Positions 53,931-63,066 of a DNA stretch of 64,000 nt are shown here, piece by piece (position 1 is the stretch's first letter; each line of letters starts with the position of its first letter). The DNA is taken from positions 29,005 through 93,004 of the forward strand of contig QJJF01000001.1 in the NCBI GenBank assembly GCA_003202005.1, read 5' to 3'. Position numbers and translations under genes: made by a program. The notes under the pieces are model-generated. The model made no database searches, was not told the origin of the DNA, and saw only the letters and a program-made list of their open reading frames with translations. The stretch is from Williamsia faeni. GTDB taxonomy: Bacteria > Actinomycetota > Actinomycetes > Mycobacteriales > Mycobacteriaceae.

Positions 53931-55147
53931 CAGCGCACCTTCACCTTCATGGGGAGCGAGGCAAATCCGCGGACGTTCACCGAGTGCACGCGGACTGCGT
54001 TGTCGATGTCGATGTCGACCTGATTGATCGACTGGACGATTTGGGAGAGAGCCACATTCGCCTCCAGTCGCGCCAGATGCGCACCGAGGCAGAAGTGGGT
54101 CCCGAGCCCGAAACTGGTGAGGGTCTGCGAACTGTCCCGCCCGATCAGGTAGCGGTCGGGCTCGTCGAAGACATCTGCATCGCGATTGGCCGATCCGAGG
54201 AGCAGCAGAACCCGCTGACCGGCCGGAATTGTGTAGCCGCCGTATTCGACGTCCTCGATCACCCGCCGCAGCACGATCTGCGTTGAATTGTCGTATCGCA
54301 GAGTCTCTTCCGTCCACTGCGGCACAGATTCGTGATCAGTCATCGGTATCGCCAGCTGGTCCGGGAAACGCCAGCCCCAGTACACCGCGTTGGACAGCAA
54401 TTTGGTGGTGGTTTCGTTGCCGGCAACGATCATCAGGATCATGAAGCCGATGATCTCGTCCTCGGTGAGGCGGGTCTTCTCACCGGTGTCGTCGTCGAGA
54501 ATCTCCGCATCGAGCAGCGCGGACACCAGGTCGGTTCCCGGATTCTTACGGCGCGCCACGAGCAGCTCCGAGTAGTAACGATGCAATTCGAGATACGCGT
54601 AGACCGCCGCCTCGGGTACGTCGAAAACCCCTTCGTCGCGATGGATCAGGAGATCGGACTGGGTACGCAGGTGGGCCCGGTCGCTGACCGGAACGTCGAG
54701 CAGTTCGGAGACCACGTCCATCGGCAGAAGTCCGGCGAACTCGGTGACGTAGTCGAACTCACCCATCTCCAGGCAGCGACTCCAATGTTGCTGTGTGAGT
54801 TCACCGACCCGGTCGGCCAGTTCGGCAACACGCTTGGGCGTGAACCCCTTCGACACCAGCTTGCGGATGCGCATGTGCTTCGGATCGTCCAGTGCCAGAA
54901 AGGACATCGACTTGTGTGCATCGGGTCCGTAGGCGGCCGGGTCGAGCGAGACACCCCAGCTGTTCGACAGGCGCGCCGCATCGCGGAACCCGGTGCGGAC
55001 GTCCTCGTGCTTGGCGAACGCCCAGAAGTCCATGTCCGCGTTGTGATAAACCGGTGCCTCGGCCCGCAGCCGCGCATAGGTGGGATACGGATCCTCGTGG
55101 AAGTTGTAGTCGTACGGGTCAAAAGAAAGCTGCGTCTGCGCTGTCAT
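53930..55147 (-). CDS. Cytochrome P450 (CYP123-like)
   Basis: The 405-residue soluble P450 has the I-helix IVAGNETTTKLL, ExxR in EETLR and the heme loop FGLGTHFCLG with Cys353. Its location in the same gene order as Mtb CYP123 (Rv0766c) suggests an orthologue; the substrate is unknown. It overlaps the TetR gene by four bases (ATGA). Confidence 0.92.
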   Translation of the reverse strand: MTAQTQLSFDPYDYNFHEDPYPTYARLRAEAPVYHNADMDFWAFAKHEDVRTGFRDAARLSNSWGVSLDPAAYGPDAHKSMSFLALDDPKHMRIRKLVSKGFTPKRVAELADRVGELTQQHWSRCLEMGEFDYVTEFAGLLPMDVVSELLDVPVSDRAHLRTQSDLLIHRDEGVFDVPEAAVYAYLELHRYYSELLVARRKNPGTDLVSALLDAEILDDDTGEKTRLTEDEIIGFMILMIVAGNETTTKLLSNAVYWGWRFPDQLAIPMTDHESVPQWTEETLRYDNSTQIVLRRVIEDVEYGGYTIPAGQRVLLLLGSANRDADVFDEPDRYLIGRDSSQTLTSFGLGTHFCLGAHLARLEANVALSQIVQSINQVDIDIDNAVRVHSVNVRGFASLPMKVKVR

Positions 55148-55734
55148 CGTTTCTCCAGCAGTAGTTTGGCCGCGGCAACCAGCCGATCGGCGATGGCGGA
55201 ATACGATTCGTAACCCATACCGGCGCGAACCAGAGCGCCGGAGTAGAGCATTTCCAGGGCTTCGAGCTCCCCTTCGTCGACAGGCTCACCGCTGTCCCCG
55301 ACAAGTGCATCCGAGATCCGTTGGCGGATCAGCAATCCGATACGCACCCGGAGATGCTCGACATCAGGGTCGGAGCCCAGCAATGAAGCGGTGACCGCGC
55401 GCGCGAGGTGGCTGTCGTCCTCGACGGCCAGCGACACCCCTCGCAGCACCACTGCCACCCGATCTGCCCGCGGTGAGGACGGATTGGGCTCGACGATGCT
55501 TTCGGCCAGCCGACGCCAGAACAGCTCGGCGACAACGTGTCCCTTGGAGCTGAAGTATGTATACGCGGTGGCCGGCGCCACTCCGGCACGCTTGGCGACC
55601 GACCTCACGGTGAGCGCGTCATATCCGTCCTCACGGAGCACCTCGACCGCCGCGGCGGTCAGCTTGCCGACGGTCTCCGCCTGCGCTGTGGTGAGCCGGC
55701 GACGAGTGGATTCGAAAGAAACAGGACTGGACAT
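55144..55734 (-). CDS. TetR-family regulator of the P450 divergon (Rv0767c-like)
   Basis: The 196-residue TetR protein has LTVRSVAKRAGVAPATAYTYF as the HTH and a helical ligand domain. It is the first gene of the leftward operon and is divergent from the aldehyde dehydrogenase 66 bases away, so it can control both sides. Confidence 0.9.
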   Translation of the reverse strand: MSSPVSFESTRRRLTTAQAETVGKLTAAAVEVLREDGYDALTVRSVAKRAGVAPATAYTYFSSKGHVVAELFWRRLAESIVEPNPSSPRADRVAVVLRGVSLAVEDDSHLARAVTASLLGSDPDVEHLRVRIGLLIRQRISDALVGDSGEPVDEGELEALEMLYSGALVRAGMGYESYSAIADRLVAAAKLLLEKR

Positions 55735-55800
55735 GGACACTGACGTTACACTACGTTCAAACCAACGTCCAGACACGTGTCCAGAAGGAGGCGACCAGCG
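55735..55800. promoter_or_regulatory. Divergent promoter/operator between tetR and the aldehyde dehydrogenase
   Basis: The 66-base gap has GACACGTGTC, a perfect ten-base palindrome (55772-55781), and a GACGTTACACTACGTTC segment with repeated ACGTT half-sites (55742-55758). GAAGGAGG (55784-55791) serves the + strand gene. The palindrome is a probable TetR-type operator. Confidence 0.5.
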
Positions 55801-57267
55801 ATGGCGCTCAGACCAGAAACCAGCTCCGAACTGCTGATCGATGGAAAGTTGGTGCCGGGAACGGGGGGCACGTTCGCGATCATCAATCCGGCAACAGAAG
55901 AGGTCATCGGCCATGCCGCCGACGGCACGACCGCGGACATGGAGGCCGCCATCGGCGCCGCCCGGACCGCGTTCGACACCACCACGTGGTCCCGCGACCA
56001 CGCCTTTCGGGCGAAATGCCTGCGGCAACTCCGGGACGCACTCGGCGGCCACATCGAAGAACTCCGCGAGATCACCATCGCCGAGGTAGGCGCCCCGGCG
56101 TTCCTGACGTCTGGTCCACAGCTCGAAGGACCCATCAACGATCTGGGCTACTTCGCCGACCTGGCCGAGAGCTACGAGTGGGAAACCGACCTCGGCCGCG
56201 CCAAACCGATGGGGATCAAGACCAACCGCACCGTGCAGCGCGAGGCGGCCGGTGTGGTCGGTGCGATCACCCCGTGGAACTTCCCGCACCAGATCAATTT
56301 CGCCAAGATCGGTCCGGCCCTCGCCGCCGGCTGCACCGTGGTCCTCAAACCCGCACCCGACACACCGTGGTGTGCGGCGCTGGTGGGCAAGGTGATTGCC
56401 GAGGAGACCGACTTCCCGCCCGGAGTCATCAACATCGTCACGTCGAGTGATCACGCCGTCGGGGCGTTGCTGTCATCCGACCCGCGCGTCGACGTCGTCT
56501 CCTTCACCGGATCGACCGCCACCGGCAAGAAGGTGATGGTCGCCGCGGCCGAGACGCTCAAACGCGTCTTCCTCGAACTCGGTGGCAAGTCGGCGTACAT
56601 CGTCCTCGACGATGCCGACCTCGGCGCCGCCTGCTCGATGGCCGCCTTCTCCGTGGTGACCCACGCCGGCCAAGGCTGCGCACTGACAACCCGGATGCTG
56701 GTTCCCCGCGAAAAATACAGCGAGGCAATCGAACTGGTCAAGGCCGGACTGGCCGGACTTCCGGCGGGTGATCCGACCGACCCCGGAACCATCTGCGGCC
56801 CGGTGATCTCCGCCGTGCAGCGTGAGCGGATCGAGGGATATCTACAGCTGGCGCGCGATGAGGGCGGCACCATCGAGATCGGCGGCGGCCGGCCGGCCGG
56901 CCGGGACAAGGGATACTTCATCGAGCCGACGTTGATCTCGGGGCTGGAGAACTCGGCCCGCGTCGCCCAGGAGGAAATCTTCGGGCCGGTCCTGGTGATC
57001 ATCCCGCACGACGGCGACGACGACGCGATCGCCATCGCCAACGACTCCCCCTATGGACTGTCCGGCGCAGTCTGGGGCACCGACCCGGATCGGATCAAGA
57101 AGGTCGTCGACGGTGTCCGCACCGGAACCATGGGCATCAACGGCGGCATCTGGTACTCGGCCGACGTCCCGTTCGGCGGCTACAAACAGTCCGGCATCGG
57201 CCGCGAGATGGGTGTGGCCGGATTCGAAGAATATTTGGAAATCAAAGCGGTAGCAACACCGGCATAA
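55801..57267 (+). CDS. NAD-dependent aldehyde dehydrogenase (Rv0768-like)
   Basis: The 488-residue enzyme has TPWNFPHQI, KPAPDTPW, FTGSTATGKK, LELGGKSAY (general base), catalytic Cys in HAGQGCALTTRM and PFGGYKQSGIGRE. It would oxidise an aldehyde produced by the P450s and SDRs of this locus. The ATG at 55801 is set by GAAGGAGG upstream and the length matches Rv0768. Confidence 0.92.
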   Translation: MALRPETSSELLIDGKLVPGTGGTFAIINPATEEVIGHAADGTTADMEAAIGAARTAFDTTTWSRDHAFRAKCLRQLRDALGGHIEELREITIAEVGAPAFLTSGPQLEGPINDLGYFADLAESYEWETDLGRAKPMGIKTNRTVQREAAGVVGAITPWNFPHQINFAKIGPALAAGCTVVLKPAPDTPWCAALVGKVIAEETDFPPGVINIVTSSDHAVGALLSSDPRVDVVSFTGSTATGKKVMVAAAETLKRVFLELGGKSAYIVLDDADLGAACSMAAFSVVTHAGQGCALTTRMLVPREKYSEAIELVKAGLAGLPAGDPTDPGTICGPVISAVQRERIEGYLQLARDEGGTIEIGGGRPAGRDKGYFIEPTLISGLENSARVAQEEIFGPVLVIIPHDGDDDAIAIANDSPYGLSGAVWGTDPDRIKKVVDGVRTGTMGINGGIWYSADVPFGGYKQSGIGREMGVAGFEEYLEIKAVATPA

Positions 57268-57279
57268 GGAGTTCGACCG

Positions 57280-58017
57280 ATGAGCAACAACAGATTTGAA
57301 GGAAAGACAGCGATCGTCACCGGGGCTGCGGGCGGTATCGGCGAGGTCTACGCCCGCCGGCTCGCCGCCGAGGGCGCAAACGTCGTGATCGCCGACCTCA
57401 ACGACGAGGCCGGCAAGCAGGTGGCCGCGGACATCGGCGGGCTGTACGTCAACACCGACGTCGCCGAGCCCGAATCGGCGCAGGCCCTGGCGGCCGCGAC
57501 GCTGGAAACGTACGGCCAGATCGACTATCTGGTGAACAATGCCGCGATCTACGGCGGTATGCAGCTGGACTTCCTGATCACCGTCCCATGGGACTACTAC
57601 AAGAAGTTCATGAGCGTGAACCTCGACGGAGCTCTGAACGTGACCCGTGCGGTGTATGGACACATGAAGCCCGGCAGCGCCATCGTGAACCAGTCCTCCA
57701 CCGCCGCATGGTTGTACAGCGGTTTTTACGGTCTGGCGAAGGTCGGGGTCAACGGCTTGACCCAGCAGCTCGCCACCGAGCTCGGCGGTTCCGGGATCCG
57801 CGTCAACGCGATCGCGCCCGGACCGATCGACACCGAGGCCACCCGGTCGACCACCCCGAGCAGCATCGTCAAGGAGATGGTCGGCAAGCTTCCGTTGTCG
57901 CGCATGGGAACTCCCGACGATCTGGTCGGCATGTGTCTGTTCCTGCTCTCCGACGAGGCCGGCTGGATCACCGGACAGATCTTCAACGTCGACGGCGGAC
58001 AGATCATCCGATCATGA
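57280..58017 (+). CDS. SDR family oxidoreductase (Rv0769-like)
   Basis: The 245-residue dehydrogenase has AIVTGAAGGIGEVYA, NNAAIYGG and a YGLAK active site preceded by SSTAAW. GGAG upstream fits the ATG. It overlaps the next gene by four bases. Likely NAD-linked oxidation of a secondary alcohol. Confidence 0.88.
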   Translation: MSNNRFEGKTAIVTGAAGGIGEVYARRLAAEGANVVIADLNDEAGKQVAADIGGLYVNTDVAEPESAQALAAATLETYGQIDYLVNNAAIYGGMQLDFLITVPWDYYKKFMSVNLDGALNVTRAVYGHMKPGSAIVNQSSTAAWLYSGFYGLAKVGVNGLTQQLATELGGSGIRVNAIAPGPIDTEATRSTTPSSIVKEMVGKLPLSRMGTPDDLVGMCLFLLSDEAGWITGQIFNVDGGQIIRS

Positions 58018-58961
58018 GCGAACAACAGGCATCCGACGCCGCGTCGGAACAGAGCGCCCCGGTCGGTTTCATCGGGCTGGGCAACATGGGTGCACCGATG
58101 GCCGAGCGCCTGGTGAAATGGCCGGGCGGCCTGGTGGTCTGCGATACGCGACCCGAGGCCACCATCGAGGGTTCGACCCGCGCCGACTCGCCGGCCGAGG
58201 TCGCCAAGACTGCCACCGTCATCGGCGTGACCGTCCTCAATGACGAGCAGGTCAACACCGTCGTCGCAGGGGCACACGGCATCCTCGAGACCGCCGCACC
58301 GGGAACGGTCATCGCGATCCATTCGACGATCGGTCCACAGACCGCGATCGATCTGGAGAAAGTATGTGCCGCGCAGGGTGTTTCCCTGGTCGATGCACCC
58401 GTATCCGGCGGAGCCGGCGGCGCCAAGGAAGGCCGTCTGGCGATCATGGTCGGCGGTGAGCGCGAGGCGTACCTGAAGTTGAAGCCGGCCTATTCGCTGA
58501 TGTCCGACATGCTCATCCACGCCGGCCCGATCGGCGCCGGAACCAAGATGAAGCTGGCACGTAACCTGTTGCACTTCATCTCGTTCACGGCCGCCACCGA
58601 GGCTTCACGGCTGGCAGAAGCTGCCGGCATCGACATCGTCAAACTCGGCAAAGTGGTCCGCCACACCGATGCGATCACCGGCGGCGCCGGCTCGATCATC
58701 CTGCGGGACACCACAGCTCCGATCCCGCCGGACGACTTCTGGTACGACATCCTGAGCCACGTCCGCGACCTCGGTGAAAAAGATCTCGGTCTCGCCCTGG
58801 CGCTCGGTGGCGAACTGGGCGTAGACCTTCCATTGGGCGAAATAGCTCTCGACCGTTTTGCCGACGGCCTGGGCGTTGGCGGAGACGCAGCGAAGCGGAG
58901 CTCGACCAATGGCGGAGACGCAGCGGAGCGAAGCTCGACCCGTCGAAAGGAACACAAATGA
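58014..58961 (+). CDS. 3-hydroxyisobutyrate dehydrogenase-family protein, with a repeated C-terminal tail
   Basis: The 315-residue protein has the beta-hydroxyacid dehydrogenase plan: GFIGLGNMGAPMA (NAD), DAPVSGGAGGAKEGRLAIMVGG and the catalytic Lys in GAGTKMKLARNLL. The C-terminal tail contains two back-to-back 33-base repeats (58878-58910 and 58911-58943), giving GGDAAKRSSTN and GGDAAERSSTR, then a basic end. I would not expect this tail in the family. It matches Rv0770 in position. Confidence 0.85.
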   Translation: MSEQQASDAASEQSAPVGFIGLGNMGAPMAERLVKWPGGLVVCDTRPEATIEGSTRADSPAEVAKTATVIGVTVLNDEQVNTVVAGAHGILETAAPGTVIAIHSTIGPQTAIDLEKVCAAQGVSLVDAPVSGGAGGAKEGRLAIMVGGEREAYLKLKPAYSLMSDMLIHAGPIGAGTKMKLARNLLHFISFTAATEASRLAEAAGIDIVKLGKVVRHTDAITGGAGSIILRDTTAPIPPDDFWYDILSHVRDLGEKDLGLALALGGELGVDLPLGEIALDRFADGLGVGGDAAKRSSTNGGDAAERSSTRRKEHK

Positions 58962-59380
58962 CTACTGACCAAACATCAGCGAACGGTGACCTGCCACCGA
59001 CATCGGAGCTGCGCCAAAAGGGCATGGACACGATGGCCAAGGTGTACGGCTTCGAGATGCAGGACGGGCCCGGTGACTTCTACGCCTATCTCACCGAACA
59101 TCTCTTCGCCGACGTCTGGAACCGTGAGGGTCTGAACTTCCGCGATCGTCGCCTGCTGATCTTCGGTGTCCTGGCCGCAACCGGTCAGATCGACGTGGCC
59201 GAGATCCAGGCCGGTGCCGCTCTGGCGAACGGCGAACTCACCGGTGATGAACTTCTCGAAATCGCTTTGTTCCTTTGCTATTACGTGGGCTGGCCGCAGG
59301 GTTCGAGGATGAACATGATGTTCGGATCGGTCATCCAGAAGCACGAGGCCAAACTCGCGAAGCAGAAAAAGACGACGTGA
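58958..59380 (+). CDS. Carboxymuconolactone decarboxylase family protein (Rv0771-like)
   Basis: The 140-residue single-domain protein has FRDRRLLIFGVLAATGQIDV and LTGDELLEIALFLCYYVGWPQG, as in the CMD/AhpD-like fold. No CxxC peroxidase motif is seen, so it is not AhpD. The GAAAGGAA upstream fits the ATG; four-base overlaps join it to both neighbours. Confidence 0.85.
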   Translation: MTTDQTSANGDLPPTSELRQKGMDTMAKVYGFEMQDGPGDFYAYLTEHLFADVWNREGLNFRDRRLLIFGVLAATGQIDVAEIQAGAALANGELTGDELLEIALFLCYYVGWPQGSRMNMMFGSVIQKHEAKLAKQKKTT

Positions 59381-60384
59381 CCTTCTTCGCGACGCGCTAC
59401 GACTTTCGTGCGCCCGGGGCCACACCCACCGGGCGCGCCGAGTTGTTCAAGCGCGCCGTGGAGCAGGTCAGCTATCTCGACACCCACGATCAGGATGCCG
59501 TGATGCTCTCTGAGCATCACGGCTCTCCTGACGGCTATCTGCCGAATCCTCTGATCGTCGCGTCCGCGTTTGCCGGCTGCACCAGCCGGATTCCGCTCAC
59601 CATCTCGGCGATCGTGGTGAACCTCCACGATCCGCTGAGGCTGGCCGAGGACATCGCGCTCCTCGACCATCTGAGCGGCGGGCGGGCGTCGTACACACTC
59701 GGGCTCGGATACCTGCGTGAGGAATACGACCAGCTCGGCAGATCGTGGGTGACTCGCGGCGACGACATCGAGCGCGCCATCCGTGTGCTTCGCCAGGCCT
59801 GGACAGGTGAGGAGTTCGAGTACAACGGCAGAAGGGTCCGCGTCACACCGACTCCCCTGTCGCAGCCACATCCGTTCTTGTTCTACGGCGGTGGTTCTCG
59901 AGCCGCGGCCCGGCGCGCTGCCCGACTCGATCTGGGCTTTCAACCCCAGGTGGCAGATCCCGGGCTCCGCGAAGTCTACGAGGACGAATGCCGCCGACAT
60001 GGTCGGCAACCAGGATTTGTCATGACACCACCACCGGGTCCGTCCACCGTCTTCTGCGCGGAGGACCCCGACAAGTTCTGGCACTCCTACGGTCAGTTCC
60101 TCCTCGCCGACGCCCGCGCCTACGACGCCTGGCACGGCGATCACGCTTCGCATGTGCGCGACAGTTCCACCACGGTAGAAGAACTCCGAAGTGGCACCGG
60201 ATACGTCGTCTGCACCCCGAACGAACTGATCGAACGCTGCCGCACCAAGGAATTCCGACTGGTCACCAGTCACCCACTCTGCGGCGGGATGCCCGAGCAA
60301 CCATCTTGGGAGAGTGTACAACTCATCGGAGAGCATGTGATTCCGGCATTGCGCACCCACCCCGTTGGTCAATTCGGAGGCTGA
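59377..60384 (+). CDS. LLM-class flavin-dependent oxidoreductase
   Basis: The 335-residue TIM-barrel protein has TFFATRYDFRAPG, MLSEHHGSPDGYLPNPL, VVNLHDPLRLAEDIALLDHLSGGR and GLGYLREEYDQLG, a bacterial luciferase-like pattern. It binds FMN or F420; which one cannot be read. The GTG at 59377 overlaps the upstream stop (GTGA), so it extends the rightward operon by one gene relative to Rv0768-Rv0771. Confidence 0.88.
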   Translation: MTFFATRYDFRAPGATPTGRAELFKRAVEQVSYLDTHDQDAVMLSEHHGSPDGYLPNPLIVASAFAGCTSRIPLTISAIVVNLHDPLRLAEDIALLDHLSGGRASYTLGLGYLREEYDQLGRSWVTRGDDIERAIRVLRQAWTGEEFEYNGRRVRVTPTPLSQPHPFLFYGGGSRAAARRAARLDLGFQPQVADPGLREVYEDECRRHGRQPGFVMTPPPGPSTVFCAEDPDKFWHSYGQFLLADARAYDAWHGDHASHVRDSSTTVEELRSGTGYVVCTPNELIERCRTKEFRLVTSHPLCGGMPEQPSWESVQLIGEHVIPALRTHPVGQFGG

Positions 60385-60489
60385 ACCCTCCGTCTTTCGG
60401 TAGCGGTAGGTGCCTGTCGGCACGCCCCTGTATCGTGGCGCTATTCTCATTGGGGGGAATGTGCTGGCTGGCACGTAGGGGGAAATTTC
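60385..60489. promoter_or_regulatory. Promoter region of the small ESX-like gene
   Basis: About 105 bases with a TATTCT hexamer (60441-60446) that may be a -10 box and the ribosome binding site AGGGGGAAA (60477-60485) just before the next ATG. A T-rich CTCATTGGGGGGAATG segment lies between. No inverted repeat stands out. Confidence 0.35.
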
Positions 60490-60822
60490 ATGACAACACA
60501 GGTAGACCCGGAAGATCTGAGAGAAGCTGCGCGACAGATCGGCGGAGGAACAACAGGCACGACCCCATTCGGTGGTGTCTCGCCCGGCACAGCAACGAGT
60601 TCCCTGCGGTTCGCCGGAACGGGTATGTCGGCGACGGATACCGCAACGGCATTGACCACAGCCGCCGATGCGGCCGAGACGGCAGTCGAGGTGGTGCGTG
60701 CACGAATCAGCGAATGGAACTCGATCCTGACCGAGTCAGCTGAAACTTTTGAGACAACGGAGGAAGTGAGCACCCGGCGCCTAGAAGCCTTGGGCGACTT
60801 CAACACGCGCCCGCAGGGGTGA
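60490..60822 (+). CDS. Small ESX/WXG-like helical protein (110 residues)
   Basis: The protein has an acidic N-terminal helix (PEDLREAARQIGG), a Gly/Thr linker, and a C-terminal helix pair (AADAAETAVEVVRARISEWNSILTESAETF) with a TETT-rich turn. Size and two-helix pattern fit EspC-like or other ESX-associated proteins, but the WXG tripeptide is not exact. Product is probably carried with, or chaperones, the large protein encoded immediately downstream (three bases). Confidence 0.6.
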   Translation: MTTQVDPEDLREAARQIGGGTTGTTPFGGVSPGTATSSLRFAGTGMSATDTATALTTAADAAETAVEVVRARISEWNSILTESAETFETTEEVSTRRLEALGDFNTRPQG

Positions 60823-60825
60823 CCC

Positions 60826-63066
60826 GTGCGACCAACCAAGAGCCAAGTGTCCGGCTTCGATTTCGGCAATATGCCCACCGCAGCCGGCGGCGCCACCACC
60901 ATCGGCGACCAGGTCGAGGCCGACGGGCTCAATATCCAGAGCACCATCACCGGAATGGACTGGTCCGGCGCATTTCGGAATGCTGCCGTATCGCGCGCCA
61001 ATCGCGAGCAGGTCCAGTTCACCAGGGTCGACGACGCTTTCGAGGAGCTCTCGAAAGCAATCACCGATGGCCACACGTCAATGAGCCACATCTCTGAGAG
61101 CCTCAAAACGGGAGCCGACGGTTGGGAGGCAACAGGTTACGACGTGGCAGAAGACTGGACAGTCACTGACCGCTACAACTACGCCCTTGCCGAGTCCATG
61201 TTCAAGGACGACAATGCGGCGCTGGAACTTCTCGCCAATATGAAGAGTGTGCGGGCGAACAATGCCGCAACGGCGACGACGCAGCTACAGCGGCTGGCCG
61301 TTGAGTTCGACGAAGCCGACACCACTTGCGCCGCTGCCATAGGTGCAGCGAGTACTTCGATTTCTACTCTGACGCCTCTGGAGTCTGCACTCGGTGGCGG
61401 AATCGCGGATCAAATCGGAGAGAAGCTCCGGGACGGCAAGGAGCTGAGCGACTTCGAGCGGCGTGTGTTGGAAGCCGGTACAAATCTCGACGCAGACGAG
61501 CTGGAAGCACTCAAGAATGGGAAGCCCGCCACGATGACTCAGGGCGAGTTCGACTTCCTCAAGGAAATCGTCGGTGATCTCGACGGGCTGACCATGGCGG
61601 AGATAGTCGAACTCGGAGCAGGCACGCACCACAACGATATTCAGAGCAACCTTGCGAACGCGACCCAGCTACTGGGGACCCCCAATCTGGGCAGCTCCAG
61701 CGGAGACCGCGGCGGCATGGCTGCACTGCCGGCGAATATGCGTAGGGTTCTGACTCGCAATCCGGTGGATGAAAACGGACATCTATACACAAACATTCAA
61801 GAATTTACGAGTTTCGTCGACTTCGTTGCGGCAGGTGACCAGAACTCCCGGTTCGGCTCGGACGTGAACCGGGGATTGCTCAAACAATCATCCGAGATAT
61901 CGGGTGCAAGCAGCTTGGATGGCGGTACTCCCGGCAGCCTCGCCACCATCGACAAACTGTTGAACACCGCCATGAATGTCGGGGGTTCCGACAGGATAGC
62001 CGCGCACGACTTCATCACCGGCGAAAACATGGACGTCACGTGCGACAACGGCGGAAGATATAACGCGGGAATTCACCTCAACAACATCTCTGATTTTGCG
62101 TGGACCGACTTCAGTGGCCTGCACACCGTTTTCGACACCATCGGCCAGGATGTGGAATCGTCCAATCCGTTCTATGCGGAAATCTCCCGAGAGAATGCCA
62201 GCTCGCTGGCTCACTATCTCGGGTCCCCGGGAGACATGGACACCAATGACGACGTCGGCATCACGAACCCGGAACTCGCCCGCATCTACGCGAACGCGCT
62301 GAGCCCGTATCTCGGCGACTTCACCGGGATCGACGCCACGAGCGAGGGCGCACCGACATACGGCGCGGACCGTCTCAAGCCCGGAGAATTGGAGAACATC
62401 TTCCGCTCTCTGAATACCGACGGCGAGGCCGCCGCGACGATGAACTCCGAAGCATATAAGTGGCAGAATCTGATGGCCTTGCAATATGGAATAACCGACC
62501 AAGCCCACTTCTCGGAATTGGCCGGCATTCTCAGCCAGGCAATGACAGATGGAAATAGCCAAGCAGTAAACCATCTCTCCGAGACGGACCTAGCACAACG
62601 GACGGCGAGCTACGACAGCAAAATGACACTATTCTCCACTGTCAAAGATCTGACCGGCCTGCTGCCGGTGGGCAGCGAAGCCGGAATAGCGATGCAACAA
62701 CCGCTCGCCGACGCGATCTTTGGCGAAGCGCCCGTCCTCGAGGACGCGTCCACACAGGGAAATGACCCCAACTGGGTAGCACAGCTCAACGACCCGAAGA
62801 TCCGCGACTTCAACGAACTCCAAGGATATAATTTAGCTCACCCCGAGTTCGGAGAATCAATGCCGGATGAGTTGTTTCGCGACGGAAAACTAGACTGGAA
62901 TGCGGCGAACGAGAATTCTAACCTTTTCAAGGATTGGGTTGGCAAAATGGGCAGCGATTGGGAAGACGGTTTTGATAAGGGTACTGAAGAACCGGATTGG
63001 CCGATGGCTGGCATCGACGGAGCAAAACCGGAAGATCCTAATGCCCCTGCCAAGCAACCACGCTAG
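60826..63066 (+). CDS. Large protein with WXG-like N terminus (746 residues), probable type VII-associated
   Basis: I place this tentatively in the actinobacterial family sometimes annotated as a TPR repeat region protein. Residues about 43-65 contain MDWSGAFRNAAVSRANRE, similar to WXG100-like substrates, followed by long helices to about 190. The middle has a ALPANMRRVLTRNP region and a central unknown part; the C-terminal 60 residues are acidic and polar. No signal peptide. The DNA is visibly less GC-rich than its neighbours. GTG 60826 has GCAGGGG upstream. It may be a secreted toxin or structural partner; evidence for either is thin. Confidence 0.6.
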   Translation: MRPTKSQVSGFDFGNMPTAAGGATTIGDQVEADGLNIQSTITGMDWSGAFRNAAVSRANREQVQFTRVDDAFEELSKAITDGHTSMSHISESLKTGADGWEATGYDVAEDWTVTDRYNYALAESMFKDDNAALELLANMKSVRANNAATATTQLQRLAVEFDEADTTCAAAIGAASTSISTLTPLESALGGGIADQIGEKLRDGKELSDFERRVLEAGTNLDADELEALKNGKPATMTQGEFDFLKEIVGDLDGLTMAEIVELGAGTHHNDIQSNLANATQLLGTPNLGSSSGDRGGMAALPANMRRVLTRNPVDENGHLYTNIQEFTSFVDFVAAGDQNSRFGSDVNRGLLKQSSEISGASSLDGGTPGSLATIDKLLNTAMNVGGSDRIAAHDFITGENMDVTCDNGGRYNAGIHLNNISDFAWTDFSGLHTVFDTIGQDVESSNPFYAEISRENASSLAHYLGSPGDMDTNDDVGITNPELARIYANALSPYLGDFTGIDATSEGAPTYGADRLKPGELENIFRSLNTDGEAAATMNSEAYKWQNLMALQYGITDQAHFSELAGILSQAMTDGNSQAVNHLSETDLAQRTASYDSKMTLFSTVKDLTGLLPVGSEAGIAMQQPLADAIFGEAPVLEDASTQGNDPNWVAQLNDPKIRDFNELQGYNLAHPEFGESMPDELFRDGKLDWNAANENSNLFKDWVGKMGSDWEDGFDKGTEEPDWPMAGIDGAKPEDPNAPAKQPR

